Positions 16,571 through 23,774 of a stretch of 41,406 nucleotides of DNA are shown here, in pieces. A model generated the notes under the pieces. It saw only the letters and a program-made list of their open reading frames with translations, was not told the DNA's origin and searched no databases. The stretch is from assembly GCA_017434025.1 (NCBI GenBank), contig JAFRGC010000078.1, positions 1-41,406 on the forward strand. Reading direction: 5' to 3'. The position numbers and the translations under genes were made by a program. The first letter of the stretch is position 1. Every line of letters starts with the position of its first letter. The DNA comes from Mogibacterium sp. (GTDB taxonomy: Bacteria > Bacillota > Clostridia > Peptostreptococcales > Anaerovoracaceae).

Positions 16571-17926
16571 CTACTTCTTAAGACGCGGGTCGAGAGCGTC
16601 TCTCAGTCCGTCGCCGACCAGGTTCAGGGTAAGAACAATAATAGTAAGCACTGCACCAGGGAACAGCAGCCTGTACGGGAAGATCGTGATCGTTCCCAAC
16701 GCATCGGAGCAAAGTGATCCAAGGGACGCCATCGGTGCCGAAACGCCGAGTCCGAGGAAGGACAGGAACGATTCGAGGAAGATGGCTGACGGGATCTGCA
16801 GGCAGGTCGTGATAACGAGCTGGCCTACGCAGTTTGGCAGCAGGTGTCTTCTGATGATCCTTCCGTTGGAAGCTCCGAGAGCTGTAGCTGCAGTAACGTA
16901 TTCCTGTTTCTTCAGCATGAGTACCTGTCCGCGGACGATACGCGACATGGTCACCCAGTAAAGAACAGCGAATGTGATGAAGATACTGACGATACCTGCT
17001 CCCAGTGTGGACAGTGCATTCGCGAACCACGAGTGGGAGGAGTCGAACCATCTCTGCAGAGGTTCCTTCAGTACTACCTGGAGCAGGAGTACGAGCAGGA
17101 TCTCTGGTACAGAGTAGATGAGTTCGACGATTCTCATCATGATAAAGTCAACGACACCTCCGCAAAGTCCGGAGATAGCTCCGTAGATGGAACCAATGAC
17201 CAGTACGATGAGCGCAGCTACGATACCGATGATGATCGATACTCTGGCGCCGTACATCGTTCTGGCGAGTATGTCACGACCCTGCGAGTCGGTACCGACC
17301 ATGTGAGGGAACACTTTGGTCGTGACCTTGATCTCTTTGGCATTATCGGCAACTTCGCCGGTAGATGCAAGCGGAGTCGATCTCTTGATCTCGCCGTTCT
17401 GGATGTGCGCTTCTTTCACGGTAGACAGCTCACCGTCCTTGAGGATGATGACGGATTCAGCAAGCTTCTTCTCAAGCGTGAAGCAGTAGGTATTGCCTTT
17501 GAATTTGAAGTAGTACGTGCCCGCGTCGAGTGCTGTAGCGGAACCCGGCTGAAGCGCGGTTGCGTACATGCAGTCGACCTGATCTTCGAGGCTCCTGATC
17601 AGTTCTTCCTGTCTGGAATACTCGAACGGTCCGAGCTTCTGTGCGCTTCTGTACTGATTCGAATAATCGTAAGGGATCATGGTCGGTCCCGCGAACGCGA
17701 AGAGCAGTACGATGATGAAGATGCCGAGAGCGACCATGGAAACGGTATTTCTCTTGAATCTTCTTGCAGCGTCTCTCCAGTAGGAAACGCTCTTTCTTAT
17801 TTCTACCAAGCTCTCCTTCTCTGATTCCGTTGCCGGAGCAAAGTCGGAGTCGCTCAGATTATAGTCAGCCCAGACCTTATCAGGATCGACCTGGAACGGG
17901 CTGAATTTCTTATATGCCTGTTTCAC
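16571..17926 (-). CDS. oppC: Oligopeptide ABC transporter permease OppC, with a large extracytoplasmic insert
   Basis: A 451-residue inner-membrane permease, about 150 residues longer than ordinary OppC. Residues 1-60 are a cytoplasmic tail and the first membrane helix is near 63-84 (VALGIFIIVLLFAFAG). Residues roughly 90-205 form a hydrophilic insert. The usual permease core follows, starting VGTDSQGRDILARTMYGARV and including the EAA-type loop near AATALGASNGRIIRRHLLPN. The insert sits where the first external loop should be, so it faces outside and could contact OppA. It contains a compact beta-like stretch (GTYYFKFKGNTYCFTLEKK). Related long OppC forms exist in some Clostridia, but I cannot check this here. 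Confidence 0.9.
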   Translation of the reverse strand: MKQAYKKFSPFQVDPDKVWADYNLSDSDFAPATESEKESLVEIRKSVSYWRDAARRFKRNTVSMVALGIFIIVLLFAFAGPTMIPYDYSNQYRSAQKLGPFEYSRQEELIRSLEDQVDCMYATALQPGSATALDAGTYYFKFKGNTYCFTLEKKLAESVIILKDGELSTVKEAHIQNGEIKRSTPLASTGEVADNAKEIKVTTKVFPHMVGTDSQGRDILARTMYGARVSIIIGIVAALIVLVIGSIYGAISGLCGGVVDFIMMRIVELIYSVPEILLVLLLQVVLKEPLQRWFDSSHSWFANALSTLGAGIVSIFITFAVLYWVTMSRIVRGQVLMLKKQEYVTAATALGASNGRIIRRHLLPNCVGQLVITTCLQIPSAIFLESFLSFLGLGVSAPMASLGSLCSDALGTITIFPYRLLFPGAVLTIIVLTLNLVGDGLRDALDPRLKK

Positions 17927-17936
17927 GGTTCCCTCC

Positions 17937-18878
17937 TTATTCGTCTGTCGAGCTGAGTGTGATCCTAGGATCTATTATCTTATATACGATATCCACGACC
18001 AGATTCATTCCGATGACCAGTATGGAAACTACGAACGTCGTAGCCATGATCACGGTGTAGTCGCGGTTGATGACGCTTTCTACAAAGTACTTGCCGAGTC
18101 CCGGGATGGAGAATGTTGTTTCTACTACGAACGAACCGGTGATGATGAATGCGATCAGCGGTCCGAGGAATGTGACTACCGGGATCAGGGAGTTCCTGAG
18201 CGCATGCTTGAGGACGATCCACTTGTTCTTGACGCCTTTGGACTTAGCGGTGCGGATGTAATCCTGGTTGATCGCATCGAGCATCGATGTCCTGGTCAGT
18301 TTGGCAATATAGCAGACATCATAGAATGAGAGCGATATTACCGGCATGATGTATGCCTTCCAGCTTGTGAGGCTGCCGGAAAGTACAGGGAGCAGCTGAG
18401 CCTTGACGCCCAGATATATCAGCAGTGTCGCAGCAAGTACGAAGGTCGGGATAGCGACACCGACGGTCGTAAGTACCCTGAGCAATCCATCCACCCAGGT
18501 ACCTCTCTTGTATGCCGCCAGACACCCCAGCGGAATGCCCAGAACTACCGCAACCAGTACCGCAAGCAGACCAAGCCTCATGGATAACTCGAACTTGCCC
18601 TGTCCGAACAGGATCGTCTTAACAGGTGTTCCTTCCTGCATCTTCAGAGAAACACCGAGGTCTCCCTTCGCATAATTCACGAGATAATTCTTGAGCTGAA
18701 CTATGAGAGGTTTGTCCAGGCCATACTTCTGGTTAGCCAGTTCGATCTGCTGGGGCGTTGACTTCTCAGTCAGGAACGGGCTGCCCGGAATGGTGTTCAT
18801 CAGGAAGAAAGTGATAGTCATGATCAGAGCCACAGTTGCCACTGCAGCAGCCAGACGCTTAAGAATATAGATAAGCAA
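17937..18878 (-). CDS. oppB: Oligopeptide ABC transporter permease OppB
   Basis: A 313-residue permease of normal length with six membrane segments. It starts MLIYILKRLAAAVATVALIM and includes the family segment FFLMNTIPGSPF and the EAA-type loop DYIRTAKSKGVKNKWIVLKH. The start codon is TTG at 18878, with AAGGA nine bases upstream; no better in-frame ATG exists for this N-terminus. It is the first gene of the oppBCDF-oppA operon, 10 bases before oppC. Confidence 0.92.
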   Translation of the reverse strand: MLIYILKRLAAAVATVALIMTITFFLMNTIPGSPFLTEKSTPQQIELANQKYGLDKPLIVQLKNYLVNYAKGDLGVSLKMQEGTPVKTILFGQGKFELSMRLGLLAVLVAVVLGIPLGCLAAYKRGTWVDGLLRVLTTVGVAIPTFVLAATLLIYLGVKAQLLPVLSGSLTSWKAYIMPVISLSFYDVCYIAKLTRTSMLDAINQDYIRTAKSKGVKNKWIVLKHALRNSLIPVVTFLGPLIAFIITGSFVVETTFSIPGLGKYFVESVINRDYTVIMATTFVVSILVIGMNLVVDIVYKIIDPRITLSSTDE

Positions 18879-18929
18879 ATCATCACGTCCTTTCTTGGGA
18901 AATAGTACGTATAAAATATATACCCGACT

Positions 18930-18959
18930 ATTTTAACACAAAACCATCACAATGAACAA
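18930..18959 (-). promoter_or_regulatory. Probable oppB promoter
   Basis: On the minus strand TTGTTC (18954-18959) and TAAAAT (18930-18935) are separated by 18 bases, about 50 bases upstream of the oppB TTG start. The segment between here and 19076 shows no gene. It contains a CCTTGG-TAT-CCAAGG inverted repeat at 19042-19056. Confidence 0.5.
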
Positions 18960-19076
18960 AAAGTTTGAGAATCAGGCACAAATTTCTGGGCATTCGTTCA
19001 TTTTCCGCAAAGGCCTGACTTCACGGATCTGCAATTTGCACCCTTGGTATCCAAGGCACGCCTTTCAGCACAGAAA

Positions 19077-19122
19077 CAGCCAGCCTGCTGAAACGATGCT
19101 GATCGAAGCAACAGGCTGGCTG
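19077..19122 (-). terminator. Stem-loop after the phosphatase cassette, possible terminator
   Basis: CAGCCAGCCTG (19077-19087) and CAGGCTGGCTG (19112-19122) form a perfect eleven-base-pair stem with a 24-base loop. It is about 30 bases beyond the stop of the minus-strand phosphatase gene. Only a weak T-rich stretch (GTTTCTGTG) follows, so termination efficiency is uncertain. Confidence 0.55.
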
Positions 19123-19149
19123 GTCTGTACTATATAGAATTGTGTTGTA

Positions 19150-19653
19150 TCATACAAGCTCTTCCAGCAGTCCTTCACATCCCGCGGTCACGTCACGCCA
19201 GGTCGCTTCGAAATCGCCTGTGTACCACGGATCCGCGACATTGACTCTGCCTTTGCGGTAAGAGTCCGGAGTGTAATCGAGCAGCAGACTGATTTTGGCA
19301 GGTCTGCCGCCGGAACGCTCCATCGCCGTCTGCAGCTCGCGGCTGTCGAGTCTGAGGACCCTCTGCATGTTTGTGATATTGTACTCGTCCATGCAGATGA
19401 TCATGTCATAGTATTCATAATCTTTCCTCGTGATCTGCTGGGCGCGGTGACCTCCGCAAACGATACCGTTCTCTGCAAGCTTCCTCCTCGCAGGCGGATA
19501 GACCGGATTGCCGATCTCCTCCCTGCTTGTTGCCGCAGAATCGATCTCAAACCGGTCCTCTATTCCTCTCTTGCTCACCATATCCTTGAGCACGTATTCA
19601 GCCATCGGGCTGCGGCAGATGTTGCCGTGGCAGATGAATAGTATTTTCGTCAC
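19150..19653 (-). CDS. Low-molecular-weight protein-tyrosine phosphatase
   Basis: A 167-residue low-molecular-weight protein-tyrosine phosphatase. The P-loop CHGNICRS (Cys8, Arg14) follows the first strand (MTKILFI) as usual, and the general-acid aspartate is in the late segment ADPWYTGDFEATW. An upstream ATG at 19668 exists, but AAGGA abuts it. The GTG at 19653 has GGGAG eight bases before it and overlaps the previous gene's stop as GTGA, so it is preferred. Members of this family dephosphorylate protein tyrosine or arginine, often linked to capsule or stress control. Here it is coupled to two membrane proteins of unknown function. Confidence 0.9.
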   Translation of the reverse strand: MTKILFICHGNICRSPMAEYVLKDMVSKRGIEDRFEIDSAATSREEIGNPVYPPARRKLAENGIVCGGHRAQQITRKDYEYYDMIICMDEYNITNMQRVLRLDSRELQTAMERSGGRPAKISLLLDYTPDSYRKGRVNVADPWYTGDFEATWRDVTAGCEGLLEELV

Positions 19654-20153
19654 TTGTTTTTCTCCCATTCCTTAAGATCTCTGATCACCAGCGCCAGGCA
19701 CACCGCTCTGACGATCCAGCCCGCGGCTTCTGCCGGAAGTCCGAACGTCATGTTGAAACTCAGCGGTATCAGGCGCAAGACCAGGTCAAATCCGATCAGC
19801 GCCGCGACGATCCTGTGCGCTTTGACCGATGCATCAGGCGCGCCGCGGAGGATTTTGTCAGTAGCGACACCGACCGCCAGCGCGATCGCCAGCAATGCAA
19901 AATATACAAATATCTCACTCGATGTCAGTCTATAGAGATACGACAGCGCCAGTGCCTCCACTCTCGGGATCGCGCACATGCCCAGATCGAACAGGACCGA
20001 CAGCACATTCCTGCTGCCCATGATCGCCATGTAGCCTGTTGCGGTGAAAATGTAGAGAAGCGGCAGTATCGATGATATCTGCAGTACTTTCACGTACAGA
20101 TCCGCGCCTGTCATGGCGCGCCTCACATCTATTCCGAATCTGATCTTTCTCAC
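19650..20153 (-). CDS. Hypothetical membrane protein coupled to the phosphatase
   Basis: A 167-residue membrane protein of unrecognised family with about four membrane segments: VLQISSILPLLYIFTATGYM, IFVYFALLAIALAVGVA, a segment near RIVAALIGFDLVLRLIPL and one near AAGWIVRAVCLALVI. It starts with GTG at 20153, overlapping the TGA of the upstream gene (GTGA), and its own TGA overlaps the GTG of the phosphatase gene. This double overlap indicates a co-translated three-gene cassette. No function is proposed. Confidence 0.7.
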   Translation of the reverse strand: MRKIRFGIDVRRAMTGADLYVKVLQISSILPLLYIFTATGYMAIMGSRNVLSVLFDLGMCAIPRVEALALSYLYRLTSSEIFVYFALLAIALAVGVATDKILRGAPDASVKAHRIVAALIGFDLVLRLIPLSFNMTFGLPAEAAGWIVRAVCLALVIRDLKEWEKNK

Positions 20154-20785
20154 CTCATCACCTCCTCAAGAGTGTGATCGAGGTACCTCTTCTTCACCAC
20201 ATTCGTCAGAGCATTGCTGTCAGCAACGCTGTAAACGACCTTACCTGTCTCCGGATCGATGAAGAGGACCCGGATCGTAGAATCGGCCCGGACTTCATTG
20301 GATGTCATGGCATAGAACTTGCACAGCGAGTTGACTTCCGGTTTGTTCGACGGCAGGAACGCGTTGCCCACACACACCAGTTCCCCGGATCTGCACCTGC
20401 CGCGCAGGATCGTGTTCTTCTGCACTACTTCCCTGTCAAAAGTCTTCGTGTCTATCCGCACGAGATCGCACAGAGTCATATCGACCGACGTCATCGAATA
20501 CTCGTTTATATAGAGCTGATCACCGATCACCGCCGCGCCCCAGTCGTACCCGAAATCTCCTTCGGCCACCAGCTCGCCGTTATTTTCCGGACCTCTGTAG
20601 ATGCCGCTAGGCTCCAGGGTCGAATACTTGATCCCGAGATCTGTCCCTTCGATCGGTGCGTAATTATACATAACGACCATTCGCCCGGCCATATCGTACA
20701 ATTTGTCTGTGACGAACAGGCCGAGCGCGGAAAATACCATCAGTACAATCAGCAACGCATTCAGAGAAAATTTCGAATCATTCAT
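20150..20785 (-). CDS. Hypothetical membrane-anchored extracytoplasmic protein
   Basis: A 211-residue protein with one N-terminal membrane anchor (ALLIVLMVFSALGLFV). An outward-facing beta-rich domain follows, for example GDFGYDWGAAVIGDQLYINE and VRIDTKTFDREVVQKN, with a propeller-like repeat rhythm. The last 40 residues (VVYSVADSNALTNVVKKRYL) look helical. It is the first gene of the coupled cassette ending with the phosphatase and could be a sensor or scaffold for it (inference). It begins about 30 bases after the membrane-bound XRE regulator gene, so all four may be one transcript. Confidence 0.65.
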   Translation of the reverse strand: MNDSKFSLNALLIVLMVFSALGLFVTDKLYDMAGRMVVMYNYAPIEGTDLGIKYSTLEPSGIYRGPENNGELVAEGDFGYDWGAAVIGDQLYINEYSMTSVDMTLCDLVRIDTKTFDREVVQKNTILRGRCRSGELVCVGNAFLPSNKPEVNSLCKFYAMTSNEVRADSTIRVLFIDPETGKVVYSVADSNALTNVVKKRYLDHTLEEVMR

Positions 20786-20815
20786 AGGATCCCGGAATTC
20801 CTCCTGTTATCAGGT

Positions 20816-21814
20816 TTACATATTCTTCGAGCGTACGATCGCTTTGACGATCTCGCGGTATGCAGCGAAGAGCACTCCGCCGATCGGCCATACGATCCAT
20901 GTGAATTCCCATTTCATTGTGACAAAACTCCATCCGAGGTAGATCGCCAGTACGATCGCCCAGTAGATACCGTCATATCTGCCGGCTCTCTTATTGATTC
21001 TGGTATAATCTCCTTCTTCCAGAAGCTTGTCGAATCCGCCCTGTCTGATGCAGGTCAGCACGATCATTTTGACACCGGCAGCACACATGATCAGCAGCAG
21101 ATCTACTCCTGCGGCTTCCCACATGCTGTTCAGTACAGCTTCTTCAGCAAAGCCGAGTACCATTACAGGTATCGCTGCGATGACGCAGAGTACGATACCG
21201 ATGACGATCAGGCGACTGTGTGTATCAGCGTAATTGGAACGTCTCTCTCTGGCCATACCGCTGACTCCATACTCGGTATCGATGTTCAGATTCTCGAGAT
21301 ATTCGAACCTCTTGCCCTTCATTCCGGTCATGATGAACATCGCAACGGCAGCTGCGATCATGAGAAGCAGGATGATGGTTCCTATCATTGTCGCAGTTTG
21401 CTCACTGAATGGAATGATACCCGCTTCAGCCATACCGCCGAGCATCAGGAGAATGACCGGCGAGAGGATGCACAGCATGACTCCCGTTGAGATGCGTACT
21501 GCGCTTTCTTCATTATGTATAAGGAACTCTCCGGCTTCCTCCATCGAGACCCTTCTTACCGTCTCTTCCTCAAGGCCGTTGTCCACCGGCATGACTTCCG
21601 GCGGCAGTGGTTCCTCGATCTCATCCCTCAGCAGATAGTCAGTGCTTACATTGAACACATCTGCCATCTGCAGGATCTTCTTCATATCCGGCACTGCCTG
21701 AGCGCCTTCCCATTTCGATACGGACTGCCTCGATACTCCCAGTCTGTCCGCCAGTTCCTCCTGGGACCAGCCGTTCTTCTTGCGGTTTTCTATAATCTTA
21801 TCTGCTAAAATCAT
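20816..21814 (-). CDS. XRE-family regulator with C-terminal membrane domain
   Basis: A 333-residue protein. Residues 1-60 are a Cro/C1-type helix-turn-helix (MILADKIIENRKKNGWSQEE, then RLGVSRQSVSKWE). An acidic linker follows, then six or so membrane segments, for example TATMIGTIILLLMIAAAVAMF and LIVIGIVLCVIAAIPVMVLG. The frame continues upstream, but GGAGG stands eight bases before the ATG at 21814. Membrane-tied XRE regulators of this form are common in Clostridia and sense envelope or membrane signals. A promoter with a palindromic operator lies about 100 bases upstream, and the downstream phosphatase cassette is a likely target. Confidence 0.85.
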   Translation of the reverse strand: MILADKIIENRKKNGWSQEELADRLGVSRQSVSKWEGAQAVPDMKKILQMADVFNVSTDYLLRDEIEEPLPPEVMPVDNGLEEETVRRVSMEEAGEFLIHNEESAVRISTGVMLCILSPVILLMLGGMAEAGIIPFSEQTATMIGTIILLLMIAAAVAMFIMTGMKGKRFEYLENLNIDTEYGVSGMARERRSNYADTHSRLIVIGIVLCVIAAIPVMVLGFAEEAVLNSMWEAAGVDLLLIMCAAGVKMIVLTCIRQGGFDKLLEEGDYTRINKRAGRYDGIYWAIVLAIYLGWSFVTMKWEFTWIVWPIGGVLFAAYREIVKAIVRSKNM

Positions 21815-21915
21815 TTTCTTTTCCTCCATGTAGATCGTAGACTCGTTCGCGTGTCTTCCGCATATTTTCACGCTCTGTTTCTGTGTCTTCAATCTACTCT
21901 TTCGGGAGGTTGCGC

Positions 21916-21960
21916 ACTACCAATCAGGCTTTTCAATTTGTCAACCGGCGGTTGCAACCG
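21916..21960 (-). promoter_or_regulatory. Promoter and three-half-site operator for the XRE gene
   Basis: On the minus strand a perfect -35 TTGACA (21939-21944) is followed after 17 bases by a poor -10 (GGTAGT). The half-site CAACCG/CGGTTG occurs three times in 19 bases (21942-21960). It forms two overlapping perfect palindromes, CAACCG-G-CGGTTG and CGGTTGCAACCG, and one half-site overlaps the -35 box. This is the layout of a self-repressed promoter. Confidence 0.55.
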
Positions 21961-21990
21961 TGTATTTCCAGCGCTTTTCAGCGCTTTTTC

Positions 21991-22365
21991 CTATTCTCTG
22001 TCGAGATATTTCTTCAATTCGACCTTATCCTCATGCTCCAGCGAATCGGCACCGTACATCCCGGAAAGATTCTCCAGATGGTGTCTGAACTCATGCCGCA
22101 CGACCTCGCGCAGGCGGTCTTTGATGTATTCTCTGCCCGCCCAGCTGTACGATTTGACGAAAGATCCGTAGTAGATCGTGATCCTGTTGCCGTACGTTCC
22201 TCTGTGATATTCGCCCATTATGACGAGATCGTCATTGCGGGCATGCGGAGAGATCTTCTCTGCTTCCTCGAGAATGACTCCCTGGTGCAGTCCCTCGAAC
22301 ATCCCGTCAGGAAGTTCCTCACAAACCTCATTCAAAACTTCATAGAACTCATCTATATCGATCAT
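21991..22365 (-). CDS. Small zincin-like putative metallopeptidase
   Basis: A 124-residue protein of the short Zincin_1-type (PF06262-like) family. It has the zinc-peptidase helix VVRHEFRHHLENLSG, which supplies HExxH, and a downstream acidic segment (GADSLEHED) that could give the third ligand. The N-terminal half (DEFYEVLNEVCEELP, ISPHARNDDLVIMGEYHRGT) fits the same family. There is no signal peptide, so it is cytosolic. Substrates of these minimal proteases are unknown. It stands alone between the racemase/tetR pair and the XRE regulator. Confidence 0.8.
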   Translation of the reverse strand: MIDIDEFYEVLNEVCEELPDGMFEGLHQGVILEEAEKISPHARNDDLVIMGEYHRGTYGNRITIYYGSFVKSYSWAGREYIKDRLREVVRHEFRHHLENLSGMYGADSLEHEDKVELKKYLDRE

Positions 22366-22436
22366 AGTCGCTCCTCTTTCCGTCTTTTTAATAGTTTATC
22401 ACATCCCGGCACCTATACTACATGCTAATAAACAAA

Positions 22437-22464
22437 AGGTTCTGCGCTATACTGCGCAGAACCT
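22437..22464 (-). terminator. Terminator after the racemase-tetR pair
   Basis: AGGTTCTGCGC and GCGCAGAACCT form a perfect eleven-base-pair stem with a six-base loop, followed on the minus strand by TTTTGTTT. The tetR reading frame only stops inside this hairpin, which supports that frame's 3' end being abnormal. Confidence 0.85.
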
Positions 22465-22917
22465 CTTCTCAGTGCCTTTTGACCAATTAACTATTCCACT
22501 ATATTGCCAACCCTTTTCTGTAGTTACAGTCTGTTCATCGTTGGCATCCCTGCCTGCCAACGATGAACAGTGATCCCCGGGATGGTCAGGCCCGTGATCA
22601 TCTATGATTTCTATCAGTTCTTCCCTCCGTGAAGAATTATATATATGCAGGAATGCCTTCTTCCTGGTGTGCAGGAAATTAAGTACTCTGTAAAAGCCCT
22701 GCACCCAATCGATATATGTGTCACAATCACCTACAGATCCGTAGAACTCACCTTCGAAAGCATCCGCAAGTGCGTCCATCCAGTTGTGATAATGATTGTA
22801 AAGTGTCTGTTTGCTCAACCCGGACTCCATGCAGATCAGTTTAACGGTTATCTCATCTGCCGAATGCTCATCGAGCAGATCCAGGATCGTCTCTTTGATA
22901 ATTTCTTTGGTATTCAT
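22447..22917 (-). pseudogene. TetR-family regulator, C-terminally disrupted
   Basis: The first 110 residues look like a TetR regulator: helix-turn-helix MNTKEIIKETILDLLDEHSA to GLSKQTLYNHYHNWMDALAD, then a helical segment up to RREELIEIIDDHG. The remaining 45 residues (DHCSSLAGRDANDEQTVTTE and on) do not resemble any TetR ligand domain. They cross a 16-base perfect palindrome and end inside the terminator. Total length is 156, against the usual 180-200. I infer that an inserted palindromic element replaced or shifted the C-terminus. DNA binding may survive. It starts three bases after the racemase stop and would have been its cotranscribed regulator. Confidence 0.65.
22531..22570. repeat. 16-bp perfect inverted repeat inside tetR
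   Basis: CTGTTCATCGTTGGCA (22531-22546) and TGCCAACGATGAACAG (22555-22570) are perfect inverted copies around an eight-base loop. A third TGCCAAC lies just outside at 22505-22511. It resembles a REP or MITE-type hairpin and coincides with the point where TetR similarity ends. Confidence 0.7.
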
Positions 22918-22920
22918 CAG

Positions 22921-23616
22921 TTAGCCTATATCTCTATGCTGTTTCTGAATTGCTTCTGTCATCGCTTTATACATTTCGTCGGCAGGATCTACCAGTGGTA
23001 TCCTGCAGTACCCTCTCAGTTCTTCCTTGAGATACGGGAAGTGTGTGCATCCAAGCAACAGCGCCTGACTTCCGCAAGTTGCCAGATAATCCACAAAGTG
23101 CCGGAGCCCGCACTTCTCTATGATCTCTTCAGGCGCCAGTCCGTGCTCGATCGAGTTCACAATAGCCATGTTGCCGGAACCGATCACATAGATGTCCTCA
23201 TTGTCTGCCCGAAGATGCTTTTCAATATTATATGCAGAAAGATTATTGGCTGCGATCACACCGACACGGCTGTACACCTGGCCCAGCCTGTGGTATTGCT
23301 GCAGCGGAGTGTATATCCGCACGCCCTTCTCCACGGCATACGTATCAAAGTCAAAGGCCCCGGACAGCGAATTGCAATATATGAAGAAATCCTCTATCCC
23401 ATCTGCGATGGCAGCGTCGAAGATCTCATCCATCCTGCGCTTCTTGGCCGCATCGTCCGAATACTGGAATCTGACCTGAGCATCGCAGTCTTCAGATACA
23501 GGCATGTATACAGGCTGCAGTTCGATCTCCGCCCCGGGTCCATTCTTGCCCTCTATATACTCGACCCCCATACGGGTATCCACCGGTGTACCGGCGATGA
23601 CAGCGATTTTGAACAT
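22921..23616 (-). CDS. Aspartate/glutamate racemase family protein
   Basis: A 231-residue member of the cofactor-independent aspartate/glutamate racemase superfamily. Both catalytic cysteines are in their motifs: Cys81 in FFIYCNSLSGAFD and the late cysteine in LLLGCTHFPYLKEEL. The N-terminal MFKIAVIAGTPVDTRMGVEY replaces the common glycine-rich IGGxG start, so the substrate need not be free aspartate or glutamate. It could supply D-amino acids for peptidoglycan or interconvert fermentation substrates. An extended -10 box lies about 60 bases upstream, and it forms a two-gene unit with the damaged tetR. Confidence 0.8.
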   Translation of the reverse strand: MFKIAVIAGTPVDTRMGVEYIEGKNGPGAEIELQPVYMPVSEDCDAQVRFQYSDDAAKKRRMDEIFDAAIADGIEDFFIYCNSLSGAFDFDTYAVEKGVRIYTPLQQYHRLGQVYSRVGVIAANNLSAYNIEKHLRADNEDIYVIGSGNMAIVNSIEHGLAPEEIIEKCGLRHFVDYLATCGSQALLLGCTHFPYLKEELRGYCRIPLVDPADEMYKAMTEAIQKQHRDIG

Positions 23617-23675
23617 GAATCTTCCTCCGATTATTACCCTTAACCCTGATCAATCGTGTATAATACTATATGGCT

Positions 23676-23684
23676 ATTATACCA
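23676..23684 (-). promoter_or_regulatory. Extended -10 promoter of the racemase gene
   Basis: On the minus strand this reads TGGTATAAT, a perfect TGn-TATAAT extended -10, about 60 bases before the racemase ATG. No good -35 is required or seen. A plus-strand TATAAT at 23659-23664 may serve the divergent FAD dehydrogenase. Confidence 0.6.
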
Positions 23685-23774
23685 TGCAGAGCGTTTAGCT
23701 GCTCGACAAGTATTACAGGGATTTGGGATAAGACAACAAGGTGGTCCTGCTGACCACATTCGTGGAGGTTATTT

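Noticed and set aside
20174-21490. Long plus-strand open frame (438 codons)
   Set aside because: It lies opposite the XRE and hypothetical membrane genes, is rich in His/Arg/Asp, has no ribosome site or known motifs, and matches the usual antisense shadow of GC-biased codons.
21968-21990. AGCGCT-TTTC-AGCGCT followed by Ts on the plus strand
   Set aside because: It looks like a small terminator, but no plus-strand transcript is expected and the stem is only six pairs; left out of the feature list.
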